Source: Lutjanus erythropterus (Eukaryota; Chordata; Actinopteri; Lutjaniformes; Lutjanidae). From it: a stretch of DNA of 64,000 nt. Position numbers and translations under genes: made by a program. The notes under the pieces were generated by a model. The model was not told the DNA's origin, made no database searches, and saw only the letters and a program-made list of their open reading frames with translations. How positions within the stretch are numbered: the first letter of the stretch is position 1; each line of letters begins with the position of its first letter. Shown here piece after piece: positions 1 to 13,005 of the stretch. The stretch covers positions 23,001,253 through 23,065,252 of the forward strand of contig CM034607.1 of the NCBI GenBank assembly GCA_020091685.1, written 5' to 3'.

Positions 1-379
1 ACAACCTCTCGTCCCTACACTCTTTGTTAAAGGCTGTGGGACCAATAAGCCAAACTGTACCACAATGCTCGATTTAAAATGACGTTTAACGCCTTTGAAA
101 CGAGAGTGGTTTAAAAGTAACTAAAGATTTGTACTTTGAGTCCATTTAAAAGGTAAGGAGGGGGATAAGAAATGTGACGTTCCCAAAAGCACCAAGTCAC
201 TGAATTTCAAGCTGTGGCGTGTAAATCAAAGGAAATGGATGAAAGGCATGCCAATTCCACATTTAGCCAAGGAGTCCATTGGGGCAGAGGCTTCTCTTTT
301 ATTAAAACCCACTGTTACCATCGACCAAAAATAGGGGAGGCACTGGGAGAGCCAGGCAGAAACAGCAGGCGGCAGCGAA

Positions 380-600
380 TCCCAGAGATAGGGAGTAATT
401 ACTGGCACACAAAGAGCTTTGCTGTCATAACGGGCGGCTAATCAATTGGATATCACAAACACAAACACCGAGGACAAACAGCAGCAATAATTACAGGCCT
501 AATCATCACAGACTGAGATCTCTATTGAAGGCAATCTCAAAAGAAGTCACGTCTCAATGCTTTATCATGATTTGGAAAAATAACAGCACGTTCACTCTAA
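380..600. other. candidate conserved non-coding block in stt3b intron
   Basis: This stretch has no transposon hallmarks and is rich in homeodomain-like cores (CTAATCAATTGG near 438, CTAATCATC near 499, CAATAATTAC). It reads like vertebrate non-coding enhancer sequence. This is a pattern impression only; conservation cannot be tested here. Confidence 0.2.
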
Positions 601-2040
601 AGTTTCAGTCCAACTATTGATGGGGTGTAATGAGGATGTTGATTACTGTACAAGTCCAGATCATGCACTTGTGTTAGCCCCCAAAATATCCTTGTGAAGG
701 AACTCAAATCCAAGGCGGTGAAGCTACCAGTGCATTTTGGAGTTGCAGACAAGTTTATACCAAATCTCCCACTGTGAAGCTAGAGGCTGAAAATCCTGCA
801 GTGAGGGTAAACTGAGGGCAGCTGGCCGCAGTCATCTACAGCTTAAAAATCATCTTCTCTTCTTCCAAACATCCACCTGCTGTGGGAAAGCAGGAAACTG
901 GGAGAAAAAGGCTCTATTAAGACACCACAACTGCAAGAAACGGAACCATAAAACTGGATGCTGAAAACACAGCTGTGGACAATTACGCAGTCTACATACA
1001 ATTGATTCCCCTGTACAAGAAGTTGTTATTGCTCCATCTTGGAGCATAATGGTTTTGCTATGAGCTCTAGAGTCACTAAGAGATAGTAGAGAAAACCGGT
1101 AAGACATTTACGCCTCATTGGTTTAAACATCAGTGGAAGGCGCTCAATAACACTCCAGTCAAGAAGATACCGAGTACTTTATGCCACCTCTCTCTGCAAA
1201 CTCAACAATCATTAATACAGTGTGCCTACATCATAACACAAGTTACTGCTGCCCCAAAGCTGCCATATCTGCATGAACGGGCTTGCCACCGCGGTTCCGA
1301 AATCCTGAGGGGTCAGAATTTACTGCCAGGCCTGAGCAATTATACACTGTCTTCTGTAGCACGGCGGCCCCTTCATCATTATTTCCAAACACATGGCTGC
1401 CTCTGCTGTTTCATATTCTATGGCTATGAGATAATGGAAGAGAACAGAGGGGACTGCTTCTCTCCCGCTCTTCTTTTTCTACAGTGGTGACAAAGCAATG
1501 TTTTACTCTTCCACAGGGGAGTCTTTGAGGAGGTATAAATTCCCAAATCGTATAGCCTCTTCAGCGCTCAGAGAGCACAGACACATGATGTCTGTGTTTC
1601 CTACTGTAGCTATCGACTAACTAGCTAGCCTGGGGTGTGAGCTTTTTTTACTTGCATGAAAATGAAGCTGGAGCAGCATGTAGCTGGTTAATTCAGAATT
1701 AACTTTCCAGGGAAAGGCACTCTGCTCTTTGAATAGCAATAAGATGTCAGCCCTCTGAGACTTGAATGCACCTTATAGATAAGCAGGGATCAGCGATATC
1801 CCACTGTAAAAGTAAAATAAACAAGTGAGTTCGCAATGAAGTCTTCATAGACACATGAGTTTGTTTGTGAAAACTAATTTAGTTTTAAGCAAGCATTTCA
1901 TCATAAATTAAAGGTTTAGAAAAAAAATAAACACATGCACAGGGACAAGAATAGTCTTGTTTGTTCAATCAAGGAATGATTAGTTTGATTTATTTTCATC
2001 AGATTTAGCCAAACACCATAATAACTACATTGTATAGGTC

Positions 2041-2304
2041 AGGACTGCAACTAACAATTATTTTCAAGATTGAGTAATCTGTTGATCATTTCCTTAATTG
2101 GTCAATTAGTTGTTTGTTCCATAAAATGTGAGAAAATGGTGAAAAATGTTGATCACTGTTTCCCAAAGCCCAAGGTGAGTATTTTCAGACCAGTGGGGAC
2201 AAATAGGGAGTCACACATTTTTTGAAAGTGCAATTGCTACATACTGCTCCTTTAATAGTCAATTAATTGTAAATTAATAATCAATTAATCATTGCAGCTC
2301 TAAT
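2041..2304 (+). mobile_element. hAT-like non-autonomous element with nested MITE fragment
   Basis: The left end AGGACTGCAACTAACAATTA and right end AATCATTGCAGCTCTAA are imperfect inverted repeats of a very common teleost element (GGCTGCAACTAA...TTAGTTGCAGC type, with TAAAATGTGAGAAAATGG inside). The normal interior after about 2180 is replaced by the 3' end of the AAAGGAGCAATATG MITE family, which ends ...GCTACATACTGCTCCTTTAA at about 2259, so one element sits in the other. Confidence 0.6.
2178..2260 (+). mobile_element. truncated TTAA-MITE inside hAT-like element
   Basis: The segment from GAGTATTTTCAGACCAGTG through TGCAATTGCTACATACTGCTCCTTTAA matches the 3' part of the MITE seen in longer form at 42.34-42.85 and 56.65-57.28 kb. 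Its 5' half is missing. Confidence 0.5.
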
Positions 2305-2325
2305 ATAGGAATATTTTCTAAGTAG

Positions 2326-2480
2326 GGCTGGGCAATTTGGACAAAATTAAATACTGTATCACAACATTTTTGACAAAATACCTCAATATCCGTATCCACA
2401 AGGATATGGATAATGAATGAACTATCCATATTGCAACACTGTTGTCGTGCTTTCACAAAATATTAACACAATAAGATTTT
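2326..2480 (+). mobile_element. GGGCTGGGCAAT-type repeat, left end
   Basis: AGGGCTGGGCAATTTGGACA followed by AT-rich sequence with ATAC/ATAT-like steps is the left end of a widespread fish repeat (AGGGCTGGGCGATATGG type). The portion near 2445 (TTGTCGTGCTTTCACAAAAT) recurs near 12460, which supports one family. Its right end was not located. Confidence 0.45.
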
Positions 2481-4425
2481 TTCATCAGTAATGAAGATAT
2501 AATGACTAAGTGGGTAAAGGCAAGTAATAGAAAACTCAACAGTCTGGCAAGTCATTACAGTAAAGTGACGTAATCTTTTACTTGCTCACAAATCGCAATG
2601 AAACAGTAAAAATAGCATCTTGTCTGTGCATATGCCAGTGAACATGGCATTGTTATCTGTGTTGATGAAGAATCTTTGTGTATACAACCAATCAAGACAT
2701 TTTATTTTCAAGCGCCTTTGCATGATACAGTAATGGCAAGTCCTCTGTCATCAGGATGACAGTGACATTGACTGACAGCCAGACAGCCGCCTACGACACA
2801 GGATCCATAGACTGAGTGCACAAAGTTAACTGCTTCTTCCCTACAAGCATGGCCACACTGTGTGCTTCACCTTCACTTAGCAAGCGAGCAAAACACTCCT
2901 TAAGATCTTTAGGTAAGACAGATATCTTAGTCATTTAAGTTAGCAGGTTAAATTTTTAAATTAATGAAACAATGTAATGTGTTCATGTAAAATGGCAGAA
3001 AGGGAGATTTCCTGCTTTATCCTATTAAACTGAATATTTACTACTACTAGACATTGTAGCCTTACATTAAACATGGCAATGACGTCACTGTTGTTATCTG
3101 AAAACCCTAAAAAAAAATGCACAAAGGCATATAAAAATTGACTTCAGCCAGCATTAGCGCTGAACCTTGCCCCTAAATATATGTGTGGTCCATTTTCCTC
3201 AGCAGCATTGCTAATAAACACTAACACTGTGTGTATGTCTGCAGTGTTAAATTGTGTTTGGAAAAAACAGAAGACGTGTTAAGACTAAACTATTGTGTTA
3301 ACAGAATGCACCAACGCTCTCTGCATCCCAAGCCATTTTCTCATTTCAGGGCTACATTAACTTTCATTTAATTTTTATTTGACCTGAGTGAACTACTGTG
3401 ACAAGGAACATTGCTCATGCTTACAAAAGATGCTGCTAGATCTTCAGTAATTCTCTGAGTGACCCAGTGTAAACTACAATTTCACCAATTAAAGGCTTTT
3501 GCTCAGTTACTTGGAGGGACTGATAAACAGTTGTTTGCCCCATTATGCATACTGAGCAGTAAACATAAATCACATCATATTAGTTTCAGTAATATTATTA
3601 ATTGCTCATTAACTCCATGATAGAAAAAAGGGAAAAAATTAAAAGGCAGCCTCAAAGATGCATTGTCAGATCAGGTCTCCTTTGTAGAATCTGGAGAGGA
3701 ACAAAAGACGAGACAGGCAACATGAGCTCAGTGCATGCAACCCAAAGAACGCTTGTTTGATGTAGTAGCCCTTAATGATCCACGCAATCTAATGAGCAAC
3801 CATGCCGAATACAGATATCACCACGGGGGGCTTCACAACTTTGGAAAAGGCAGAAAAAGCCACTCCGTCATAACTGTGACTCTGCATGCATAATTGCACT
3901 GGAGGAAGAGGACATTGATTTGTGTGGTGGGGGGCAAAACTGCTGTGGTAATTTCCAGTAGAGGAAAGACAATGAGCCTTTTGTTATTCCTCCAATTAAA
4001 TGTCACCCCAGACATGGTGAAGCCTCCATGCTTTAGGGCTTCACTGCCAAGGATGAAGGATTGCTCTTGGCTAAATGGAGAAGTACTGTAGCTGTATGCG
4101 CTGCTGCTCATCGCTCAGGCCAAGGCATCCCAAATGCATCTCAGCACGGGGATGAGTTTTGCTCAGCATCTGAGACAGTGCAGCAAGAGCTTTTAAGGTC
4201 GAAACTGCAGTGTGTCTGAGTTAACACAATTTTATACACCTCTTGACATGTGGTGCCGACCAAAACAGCTGTGTGACCCATTTTGGTCTCATGGCATGAG
4301 AAGAACTGTGACCGAGATAAACCTATTCCAGATCCTCCTACATGAACAACAAACTAAACCAAATGCCTTCCCAAGTTGCTGTAATATGGATGTGTGTTAA
4401 TTTTTCCAACTTTTTCCCATGTGTG

Positions 4426-4848
4426 TACAACCTCAATTCCAAAAGTGTTGGGACATTGAATAAAACATAAAAACTGAATGAAATTGCAAATACTTTTCAC
4501 CTTGTATTCAACTGACAGTAGAATGACAAGATATTAAATGTTCAAACAGAGAAACTTAATTTCTTTTGCGACTATACACTCTTTCATGAATTAAATGTCT
4601 GCAACATTTTATAAGAAGTTGTGACAGGGGAAACAAAAGACTGGGAAAGTTGTGGAATGATCAAAAAACACCTGTCACGAGTGTAAATAAATAAAAAAAA
4701 ACCAATAACATTAATTCGTTTGAACATTAAATATCTTGTCTTTGTACTAAATTCAATTAATATAGGTTGAAAAAGATTTGCAATTCACTGCATTCTGTTT
4801 TTATTTACATTTTGCAAAGCGTCCAAATGTTTTTGGATTTGGGGTCAA
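4426..4848 (+). mobile_element. Fold-back MITE with long TIRs (TACAACCTCAATTCC type)
   Basis: The left arm (about 4426-4549) and right arm (about 4722-4848) are inverted copies of each other, both running from the tips (TACAACCTCAATTCCAAAAG and its complement TTTTTGGATTTGGGGT) to GTTTGAACATTAAATATCTT near the centre. The central part contains GGAAACAAAAGACTGGGAAA. This is a familiar teleost DNA-transposon derivative with no coding capacity. Related fragments occur at 20.05-20.15 and 48.56-48.68 kb. Confidence 0.7.
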
Positions 4849-5499
4849 ACTTTTACAGGCTGCTTTCTGTTTCTGTAATGCTTGTACAGTTGCCCTCCTA
4901 CCAGAGGTTATCACTAAAATAATGTATTAAAATTATGCTCAACAATGATAACGTACTTAGGAAGCACATCAAAGCCACCAAGCGGTCAGCGCTGCTATGA
5001 TATGAATATAGTGTCTGTAAACTCTGAACAGAAATCTAATCACTCACTCCACTCTGAAAACACAGAATTGCCCTAATCCGACTTTGAAACTTCAGCAAAG
5101 ATAAAAATCAAGCAGCACAAGCACTTGCAGATAATGTATCTGTGTGAAATGCACAGTGATAGCATCTTAGTAGAAAACGGGGCTCCGGGCAAAGGGAATA
5201 CATAAAAGCCAACAATGAGCTCATCCTGGATGAAAACTCCACACTCGATAGATTTGCAGTGGTGAATGAGAGCAAGGGCTTCCTCTCGCACTCTTGTCTG
5301 GGTAGCAAATCTCCAAATCCCAGCCAGAGGGGGAAACAGACCCAGCACCCTATTACAGGGAGCCTGAGAGATGGGACTGTGGTTCGTTCGCAGCCAAATT
5401 CAGCTTTTGTCTGGCGGGCCCCATCAAATATGGCCCAGCCTTCACTGGGAGTGTCATAATGACATTACTCCAGCTCTGGCTGCAGCGACTGCAGGTACG

Positions 5500-5530
5500 G
5501 TGTGTGCGTGTGTGTGTGTGTGCACACACA
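5500..5530. repeat. TG/CA microsatellite
   Basis: An interrupted TG run, GTGTGTGCGTGTGTGTGTGT, is followed directly by CACACACA, making a small self-complementary dinucleotide repeat. Confidence 0.8.
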
Positions 5531-6245
5531 GCACTCGCACGTTAGATGAAGAGAGAGGGTGATGGGGAAGGAGAAGGAAACAGATGACTCTCTCAGCCCA
5601 ACTCCTGATTGAACTGCAGCCCAGAAATGCAGAAGGGGGAATCGTGCCTCTGATTTCCCTCAGCAAGTGAATGATGCTGATGCAGACAGCAAGACTAATG
5701 TCACAAGCTGTAAAGGCAGCACCTCTGAAAGAGACATGCTTTGTGCCAGTTTCAGAGTGTACCCTATTGTGTCAAGGAGAGAAGAATCCCTCTCTAAATA
5801 TTAGACCACTATCCACCTTTTATCATAATTTTTAGCATTACTATAAAATACATGGTCAGGTGGTAAAATCACAGTTATACATTGTACCTTCAGCATCATG
5901 AACTAACAGCTCGAGTGATGAGGCTCATTTACTCTTATTCTGGGTGAAATGAACTTATTAACACCTCAGCTGGACTAGAGCAGCCCGAGTTGTCCCACAC
6001 TGAATAAAATGTTAATTGGGTTGAACCAACCATCCCTAAACATTCCCTCTGAGAAATCCACTCAATGGAAGAACATCTGGCTAATGGGCACCTACTGGCC
6101 CAAACTACGACCTCACCAGAATGCATCCTTGTGCACCAGGGCCACAGTTTGCCATTTGTGTCACATCATCAAAAATCAAGGACTATGACTGGAGAGATTC
6201 AGTTGAACCCATTCAAATAAAAAAAATGCACACAATTACATGCAC

Positions 6246-6901
6246 TTAAAGATCCAGTGTGTCATATTTACAAGGCATTATTGGTAGAATGGGGAGAAAG
6301 GGAATATATTCAGTAAGTATGTTTTCATTAGTGTATCATCACCTGATAGAAGGAGCCATTTACATCTCCAGAGTGAGCAGGTCCCTTTCCATGTTGCATC
6401 AGTATGTATCAGCAGTAGCCCAAAACCAAACCAAACACTGGCTCTAGATAGAGGCATTTGTGTTTTGCACAGTTTCATCATCACTCTAGATTCTCCTTCA
6501 CGCTTTGAAAGTTTGGGTGAGGCGAGGTGTTTGCAACCTGCAAGCTCATTGCCAGATGCCTCTAAATCTAGGTCTGCAACTTACAGTTGTTTTAGTTATC
6601 GATTAATCTTCTGATGATGATGATCAGTTGTTTGGCCCATATAATGTTGGAAAATGATGAGCTATGTTGATCACGGTTTCCCACAGTTTAAAATGACATC
6701 CTGAAATGCCTTGTTTTGTCAACAACCCAAACATAATCAGTCTTCTGTTATACAAGACTAAAGACATTTGAGAACCTGAAATCAAAGAATTTGGACTTTT
6801 TTTAAAATCAATATAGTTGCCAATAAATTTAAGTTGACATCTAATTAGTTAATTGACTAGTCGTTGCAGCTTTAACTTAATTCTACAGACTGATCCTTTA
6901 A
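6246..6901 (+). mobile_element. TTAA-flanked MITE (TTAAAGATCCAGTGTGT type) with nested hAT-like insert
   Basis: The element starts TTAAAGATCCAGTGTGTCAT at 6246 and ends CTACAGACTGATCCTTTAA at 6901, giving imperfect terminal inverted repeats and TTAA on both sides, as expected for piggyBac-like target use. Internal landmarks include GTATGTTTTCATTAGTGTAT and AACCAAACACTGGCTCTAGA, typical of a very abundant fish MITE. A hAT-like element interrupts it near the right end (6570-6875). Confidence 0.75.
6570..6875 (+). mobile_element. hAT-like element nested in TTAA MITE
   Basis: AGGTCTGCAACTTACAGTTG at the left and GACTAGTCGTTGCAGCTTTAA at the right are imperfect inverted repeats. CTAAATCT (6562-6569) precedes it and CTTAATTC (6876-6883) follows; both resemble the uninterrupted MITE sequence, so they look like a decayed 8-bp target duplication, the hAT signature. 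Removing the insert restores a continuous MITE end. Confidence 0.65.
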
Positions 6902-6981
6902 ATGAAGAAATGTTATTGAGCTGTAACGTATTTTGCCCCCAATGAATTGGAAGAGCTTACTAAAATAGGTAAAGGAGGTAG

Positions 6982-7160
6982 GCCAGCAACTAACATACTT
7001 TTACTTTAAATGAATCTGCATGTTATTTTCATAATAAATTAAGTCAGCTTTCAGTCTATGAATGTCAGAAAATGTGAAAATGCTTATCACAATTTGCAAG
7101 AGCTCAAAGTGATGAGTCCTATTTGCTGCTTTGAAAGCTAAATGGTGTAAAACCCCTAAT
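6982..7160 (+). mobile_element. decayed hAT-like fragment
   Basis: CAGCAACTAACATACTTTTA followed by TATGAATGTCAGAAAATGTGA and TTGCAAGAGCTCAAAGTGAT follows the order of the GGCTGCAACTAA family interior. No clear right end was found. Confidence 0.35.
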
Positions 7161-10133
7161 AAAGAGGAAAATAGATAAATTCTGGCAGCTGTTTCTCACA
7201 GGAATTCACATCACATGATGTGCCAGATGGCAACAATAAGACCATTGTCAAAAAAATGATATTTCTTGACAATCTCACTAGCACTCTGACTGGCTATGGG
7301 GGGTTAACATGCAATCAAAGTCAGGAAGAAATACACTAAAACCTAAATGCAACAGTGGTTGTTACAATACACAAGAGGTTTAATACAGTGTCATTTATCA
7401 TTGATGCAGGGGGGTCCAGGTTTATGTGACTTTCGAAGCAACTGGGATGACAGGTGACGGAGCTACCAAGAGCCTCTACAAGTTCATATTGCTTTGAAAT
7501 GAAACTCTGGGTAGCTGGGAGGACCAGATGGGAGTTAGATCACAGTTTGAGAACAAGGCTTGCTTGCTAAGTTCCAAAGACATGCTCATGGGAAGAGAAC
7601 AGAGACACATAAAAGAAACCAAAGAAACTGGCAAATAAGAAGCTGAGAATGATGGAGAGAAGAGTACCTCTGTCACTTGGATTGAAAAAGTATGTTTCAA
7701 GGTGAAGATAAGCAGTCATGGTAAATGGAATTCTAATGACTGTGGTAATTGCCAAATTGCTGGAGCTATATTGCAAGGGAAATGTCAAAGTCTGAGGTCA
7801 CTTATCTCTCCTGAGTGAAATCACATCAAGTGCCTAATGATCTCCTTCATATATTCCAATGAAGCTTTAGGAGCATTTTTAATGGAGAGGTGCCATCATC
7901 AGAGCAGGATTCATTCCTTAAGTGTCGGAAATATCCTCCTTGATCTCACTAACTAGGGTGCATCTGCTTAAAAGGAAAACATGCTTTGAAGGTCACAGGT
8001 TGAGATGAAAAACTCTGGGAGAGAAGATGACACCGTCACAGCCCTACATTAACTTCACAGTCTTTGATTTTAGTGTCAAATGCAAAGGACCAGGGAGGAG
8101 AAAGCAGCGAGGCAGTACTTGTCACAAAAAGAACAGCAACAAGAGGATAAAAGTAAAATGCTGCCATGAATAATATGCTTATTGAAGATCTATAACTAAA
8201 ACATTTACACAGGGTTGAGAATTCATTATATTCCAAGCAGTGGCATCATTAGACTGCAGTTTAGTGAAGGGTCAGGACCAATTCAGGTAATTACCTACAG
8301 CTATATTTTTTAATGGACACTGGGGAATTTCCAAGGAGCCAGAAGTTACTTTACAAGATATGCACTCTAAAAGAGTACTCTCAAAAAAGCATCCATCTTC
8401 TCATATTTCATGCTACAGAAGCTCTTCAGCTATTGGATTTCAATGAAGCGCAGCCAAGGTGGAACAGGAGGAACCGCTAAATGTTGCACGCAAGCTGGAC
8501 ATGGCAAAAAACTCTCAATGAACTCGTCCCTATGATACAGCAGTTAAGACGTGCAGCCGTAGGACCTTAGAATTATTTATACACAAGCAGCAGCCTAGTA
8601 TCCATGGTGGTCAACCAAGGCCTGGCTACTGTTTCTCCATTCATGCTGTTCATATTATCAGCCAAATGCTGTGAAGACACAGACGTCTTTACCACTTCTT
8701 ACACAGCAAGGAAAGTAATGCCCGTCTTTTCCTCTCATTGTTCTCACAGACCTCTTACATCACTCAACAAATGTTAAGAACATGAGTCCAAAGAAAAGAT
8801 GGCAACTAATCTTAAGATCAATTTTAAGATCGAATTTGTACGCCTTGTTTTTTTCCATTGTGCATGGCTTAATAACAAAGATTTGGTCCAGTTATACCTA
8901 AAGTGCTTAAAAATCACTTTATCCATATCAATTTGGACAATTCAAAAGTGTCTTGTAAGATGCTGCAACATAATGTGCAGTTGTAGTGATGCGGGTACAG
9001 ATCGACTTATAAGGAAACACCATGGGTTCAGTGGGCAGGTCAAGTGACAAAGCAGCAGTCGGAGTAAGCTATCAATAACTTCTAGAAACACTGCATCCAG
9101 TAGTCCACCTTCTACATTCGTTTCCACCTCTTTCTGTCACCCTTTCTTGGTTAAACCCTGAAACTGTGGACTCTTGTTACATTATGAAGGGAAAAAGAGG
9201 GTGTAAACAAGCGGAGGGAAAAACCAAGACCCAGAGTTGATGTCTTTGATGAAGGTTTACTTGTTTTGCTGCTATCCAACAATGAAGAACACATTTGCGA
9301 TAATTTGTCAGTTTCTTTTAATAGCTCAGATCTTCCCAAAACTGTAGGCAGGGTAGAAACACTAACAGCTTCTCTGTTCCAGCTGCAAGATCAGCCCATT
9401 AGAGAGCACAGAGTGACCCTGACAATTGTGCTACTACTGTGCTGCTATAATGCATAAAGTTGGTGAATAAACTTGGGCAAAGCCAACAGAAAAAATAAAG
9501 GTAAAACATTAACCAAAAAAAAAAAAGTAATTTCTGCACCTCTAAAAGGACAGGACATTGAAATGCTGTGCAGAAGCTCATGAAGGTAAGGGAGTGTTGT
9601 ACTAGAGTGCCTCCTGTATTTATTTCATTTATGCTGATTATGTGAATGGAAGCATTCTTGAAATGGTCGTTCAAACAGCACAGACTACATCAGTTGTAGC
9701 TGCTGTAGCAGTGGGAGCAATCACATATTCAATTAAATCAAACAACAGTGACTGGCTGTGAGGAAACCAAACAAATAGTCATTTAGATCTGAGTACAAAA
9801 AAGATCAAATGTAGGTATTGTTTGACTGAAGAACTTTCAATACCACTTGGTACTGGGTTTCTTTTTTTTCAGTCATTTTATTCGGCGCAAATACCCAGTC
9901 CTAACCACTGGGCATTTCCATATAGTCGAAACACAAGAAGATGTGAAGAATGCGATGGATATGTTGGCATCATCATGACATCCATATGGAGACTGACTCA
10001 GAGAAAAGTATTGAATTAGACTGCCAAATTGCTGCTGTGACTCAAGACTCCAATTGGTTGCCTTACATCTCCCCCACCAAGCAAAATCAGCTTGACAAAA
10101 CTGTGAACAATACAACTGAGCACTTCTAAGGAC

Positions 10134-10223
10134 GACAGCAAGTTTCCAGGATATCAGTGGAAGGCAGCAAGTTTTAGGGATATCAGTGAAAGGCAGCAAG
10201 TTTCAGGGATATCAGTGGAAGGC
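10134..10223 (+). repeat. three-copy tandem repeat, about 32 bp
   Basis: The unit AGCAAGTTTCAGGGATATCA plus GTGGAAGGC occurs three times in succession with few differences (near 10136, 10169 and 10195). Confidence 0.8.
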
Positions 10224-12411
10224 AAAGACTAAGCCTCCAAATCAAGTGGGTTAGTCCATCCTGTGGTTGGGAAAAGTAGAAGGGCCACAGCTGACAAGAG
10301 GGAGTATGGCACTTGGGACAATGATTAACATTTGGAAGGGAAAGCTCTTCTACTCCTGTGGTGCTACATGTCTCAAGGACACATTAAATTGAAGAGTTGG
10401 CTGGGGGGGAGGGGGGGGATCATTTTATTTATTAATTTCAGCAAATCTGTTCTGAAGACTTGGCTAGATGAGGAGGAAGCATCATAAAAGGCAAAGTGAG
10501 TAGGCAGATTTGTGTCTCTGCAGACTGAGATGCTGCAAGATGCGACTGCAAGTGGAATGAGAAAACATATACTGATCTCTTCTTGTTGAATCTGTAAAAA
10601 TTAAAGCTGTAATTATGCAAACTACAGCTTGAAATCATATAGTTTCGCTGTGAAAATGGGATTCCTAACACATGTAAGAACGCATACATCACAAGAGGAG
10701 CTTGGGGATATTTAAGGCTGATACATATTACATACGGACATACAAGCTGCACAGCGTTTGTTGGGAGGGGCAACTTCTTGGGATGGATCAAAAAGTACAA
10801 GCGATAAGGTAAAGGGGTCAGTATGGTTCAAAGAAAGTGCTTGTCGATGCAGCATCTGAATCCCCCTCCCCCTCAACGCCCCTTAGAAGCCGGAATTGGT
10901 GGAGCTGTATCTGAAAATCTTCACGCAGTCATGGGCCAGCGGCACAGAGGAGAAAAAATAGGCAGAATCTGAGAGGCTCTCTCAAGCTCTCTTTTTTTGC
11001 TCTTTGCCCAACTCCTTCAGTCAATTTCCACATGTATGAACAATCACGAAGGACTGCTACAAGAATAGACTCGAAAAGTGTGGCCAATTATCTATTTCTG
11101 AACAATTACTTTGTCTCATCCTACTCTGGTATGTCAGGCTTTGCATCCCACCTTTGAATTAGGCCGTGTGGAAAAGCTACAAACACTTTTGTCTTCAGAC
11201 ATGGTCGGACAACACATTGCAGAAACTATTTCAATGCATTTCTGGTGTGCCCACTGATACAAGGGGATAGTAGTTGAAGAGACGAAGTTTCAAACACACC
11301 TCATACAGTTTTAACCATTTCTGAGCAGCTGTTACTATTTCTAACAGTCAAATAAGGTTAAAAAGCAAGCCTGTAATCTTCGGCTAGAATATGAAAGAGT
11401 TGCTTTTCTAAATCGGAGATGTCTTAAGGCCGAAACAAACGTTTATTTAATGGCCTGCAAGTGCACTGATGCCTGCTGTGTGTTGCCTGGGGCCACAATG
11501 AGTCATGCTATTCTCAAAGCACTTCTTAGACTTTTTATAGCAGCAGGATAGCTGCATGCCAACAATGCCCACAGCTTCCACGAGGGAAACCTGCTCTCGG
11601 CAAGCACTCACATTACATTGTGCCTTCTGTCACTCTGACTGGTGGCATGGAGATGGCAGTGGAAGGCAGGTGTTTAAATAATGACACTGACCTAAAAGGT
11701 TTTGAATGAAATAAAAGCAACTCCAGTATCCCAGGGATTTATGTGTTCTTTCTTTGTGACTAAATGAGAAATTTCAAAATATGGCTGAAATAAAAATGTT
11801 TCTTTTCACATTATTGGCTATGGTTTCTAAATATCTCAATGCTATTCTGCAGTATACAATGATACACTTCTCTGTCAATTCCATACTATCACAATACTTG
11901 GGTGCCAATTTTATATGTATGCAATTCTACAAGTAGCGTGATTTGATATTATAGCTTATTGTGATTTTTGTTTACTTTGTTTAACACTAAACCATGAGAA
12001 AAAGTTGAATCATACACTTCTACAGACTATACATTATAAGCCAAAGCACATCACATGTCAGTCTTTGAGTTTTATTTCAGCAGCACAACTGTTATACTGC
12101 ATATAAAAGTGATAAAATACTTTTTGAAGTAAACTGCTACCAAAATAAAGAGAAGTCTGAGTTTTGACCCCATTAGGTTGCTGTTGCTGTTAAGCATGGG
12201 AAGTAAAACATGTCAGTTTGTTAAGATAATATAGCTAATACCGCAATTGCGATGCTAATTTCTTTCTCCTGATTCAGGAATCCTAACAAAAAGAATTATG
12301 ATCCTCCAGAAAATCAATTTTATTCTCCTGTCCCAACTCGATTTACACATTTTCTCTAAAATAACACCATGAATTCTCAACTAGTTCAAACATATGATGA
12401 TCTTATAATAG

Positions 12412-13005
12412 GGCTTGGCACAGGGCTACTAATATTGCGACATAATTGCAGGTGACTAGTCGTGCTTTCATAATAACACGATGGGATATTTTGTAAATGA
12501 TCATTAGCAATGTGGATATAAAAGTAGGGTTGGGTTTTTGCATTATGATTTTAAAAGCCTTCTGTATTTGAGCTGGTGTGTCCCTTCAGAGTTGCCACAG
12601 AATTGTTGCCTAAGTTCCATTTTTGACACGTGGCAGAGAAGATAAGAAAGAAGCTGTTGCTGCCTTTTGTTGCACAACATTTCCATGTCATGTTTATCAT
12701 TTTCTTTTTAAACACGACTAAGTTACAAACGTGGTGACTAGACAAGGACTCCTTCAGACGCAGCAACAATGTCACACTCCACTGTGATGTTTCACTGTAG
12801 ACATCACCTTATACCAATTTGGTAGACATCTCCCAAGCCTAATATAAAGGCAAATAATAGAACAGTGCTAAGTTCAGAAAATTACATCATTTTACAGTAA
12901 TGCTGGAACAGATAACATTGAGGCCATGTACTGTTACAATACCCCAAATCTAAGACAATATATAGTCTTATATCACAATATCAATACATCATCCAGCCCT
13001 ACAAA
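12412..13005. mobile_element. GGGCTTGGC...CCAGCCCTA repeat
   Basis: AGGGCTTGGCACAGGG at the left and TATCAATACATCATCCAGCCCT at the right are loosely inverted, and CTAGTCGTGCTTTCATAATA repeats a piece of the 2.3-kb copy. The interior has no coding sequence. Boundaries are tentative. Confidence 0.4.
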
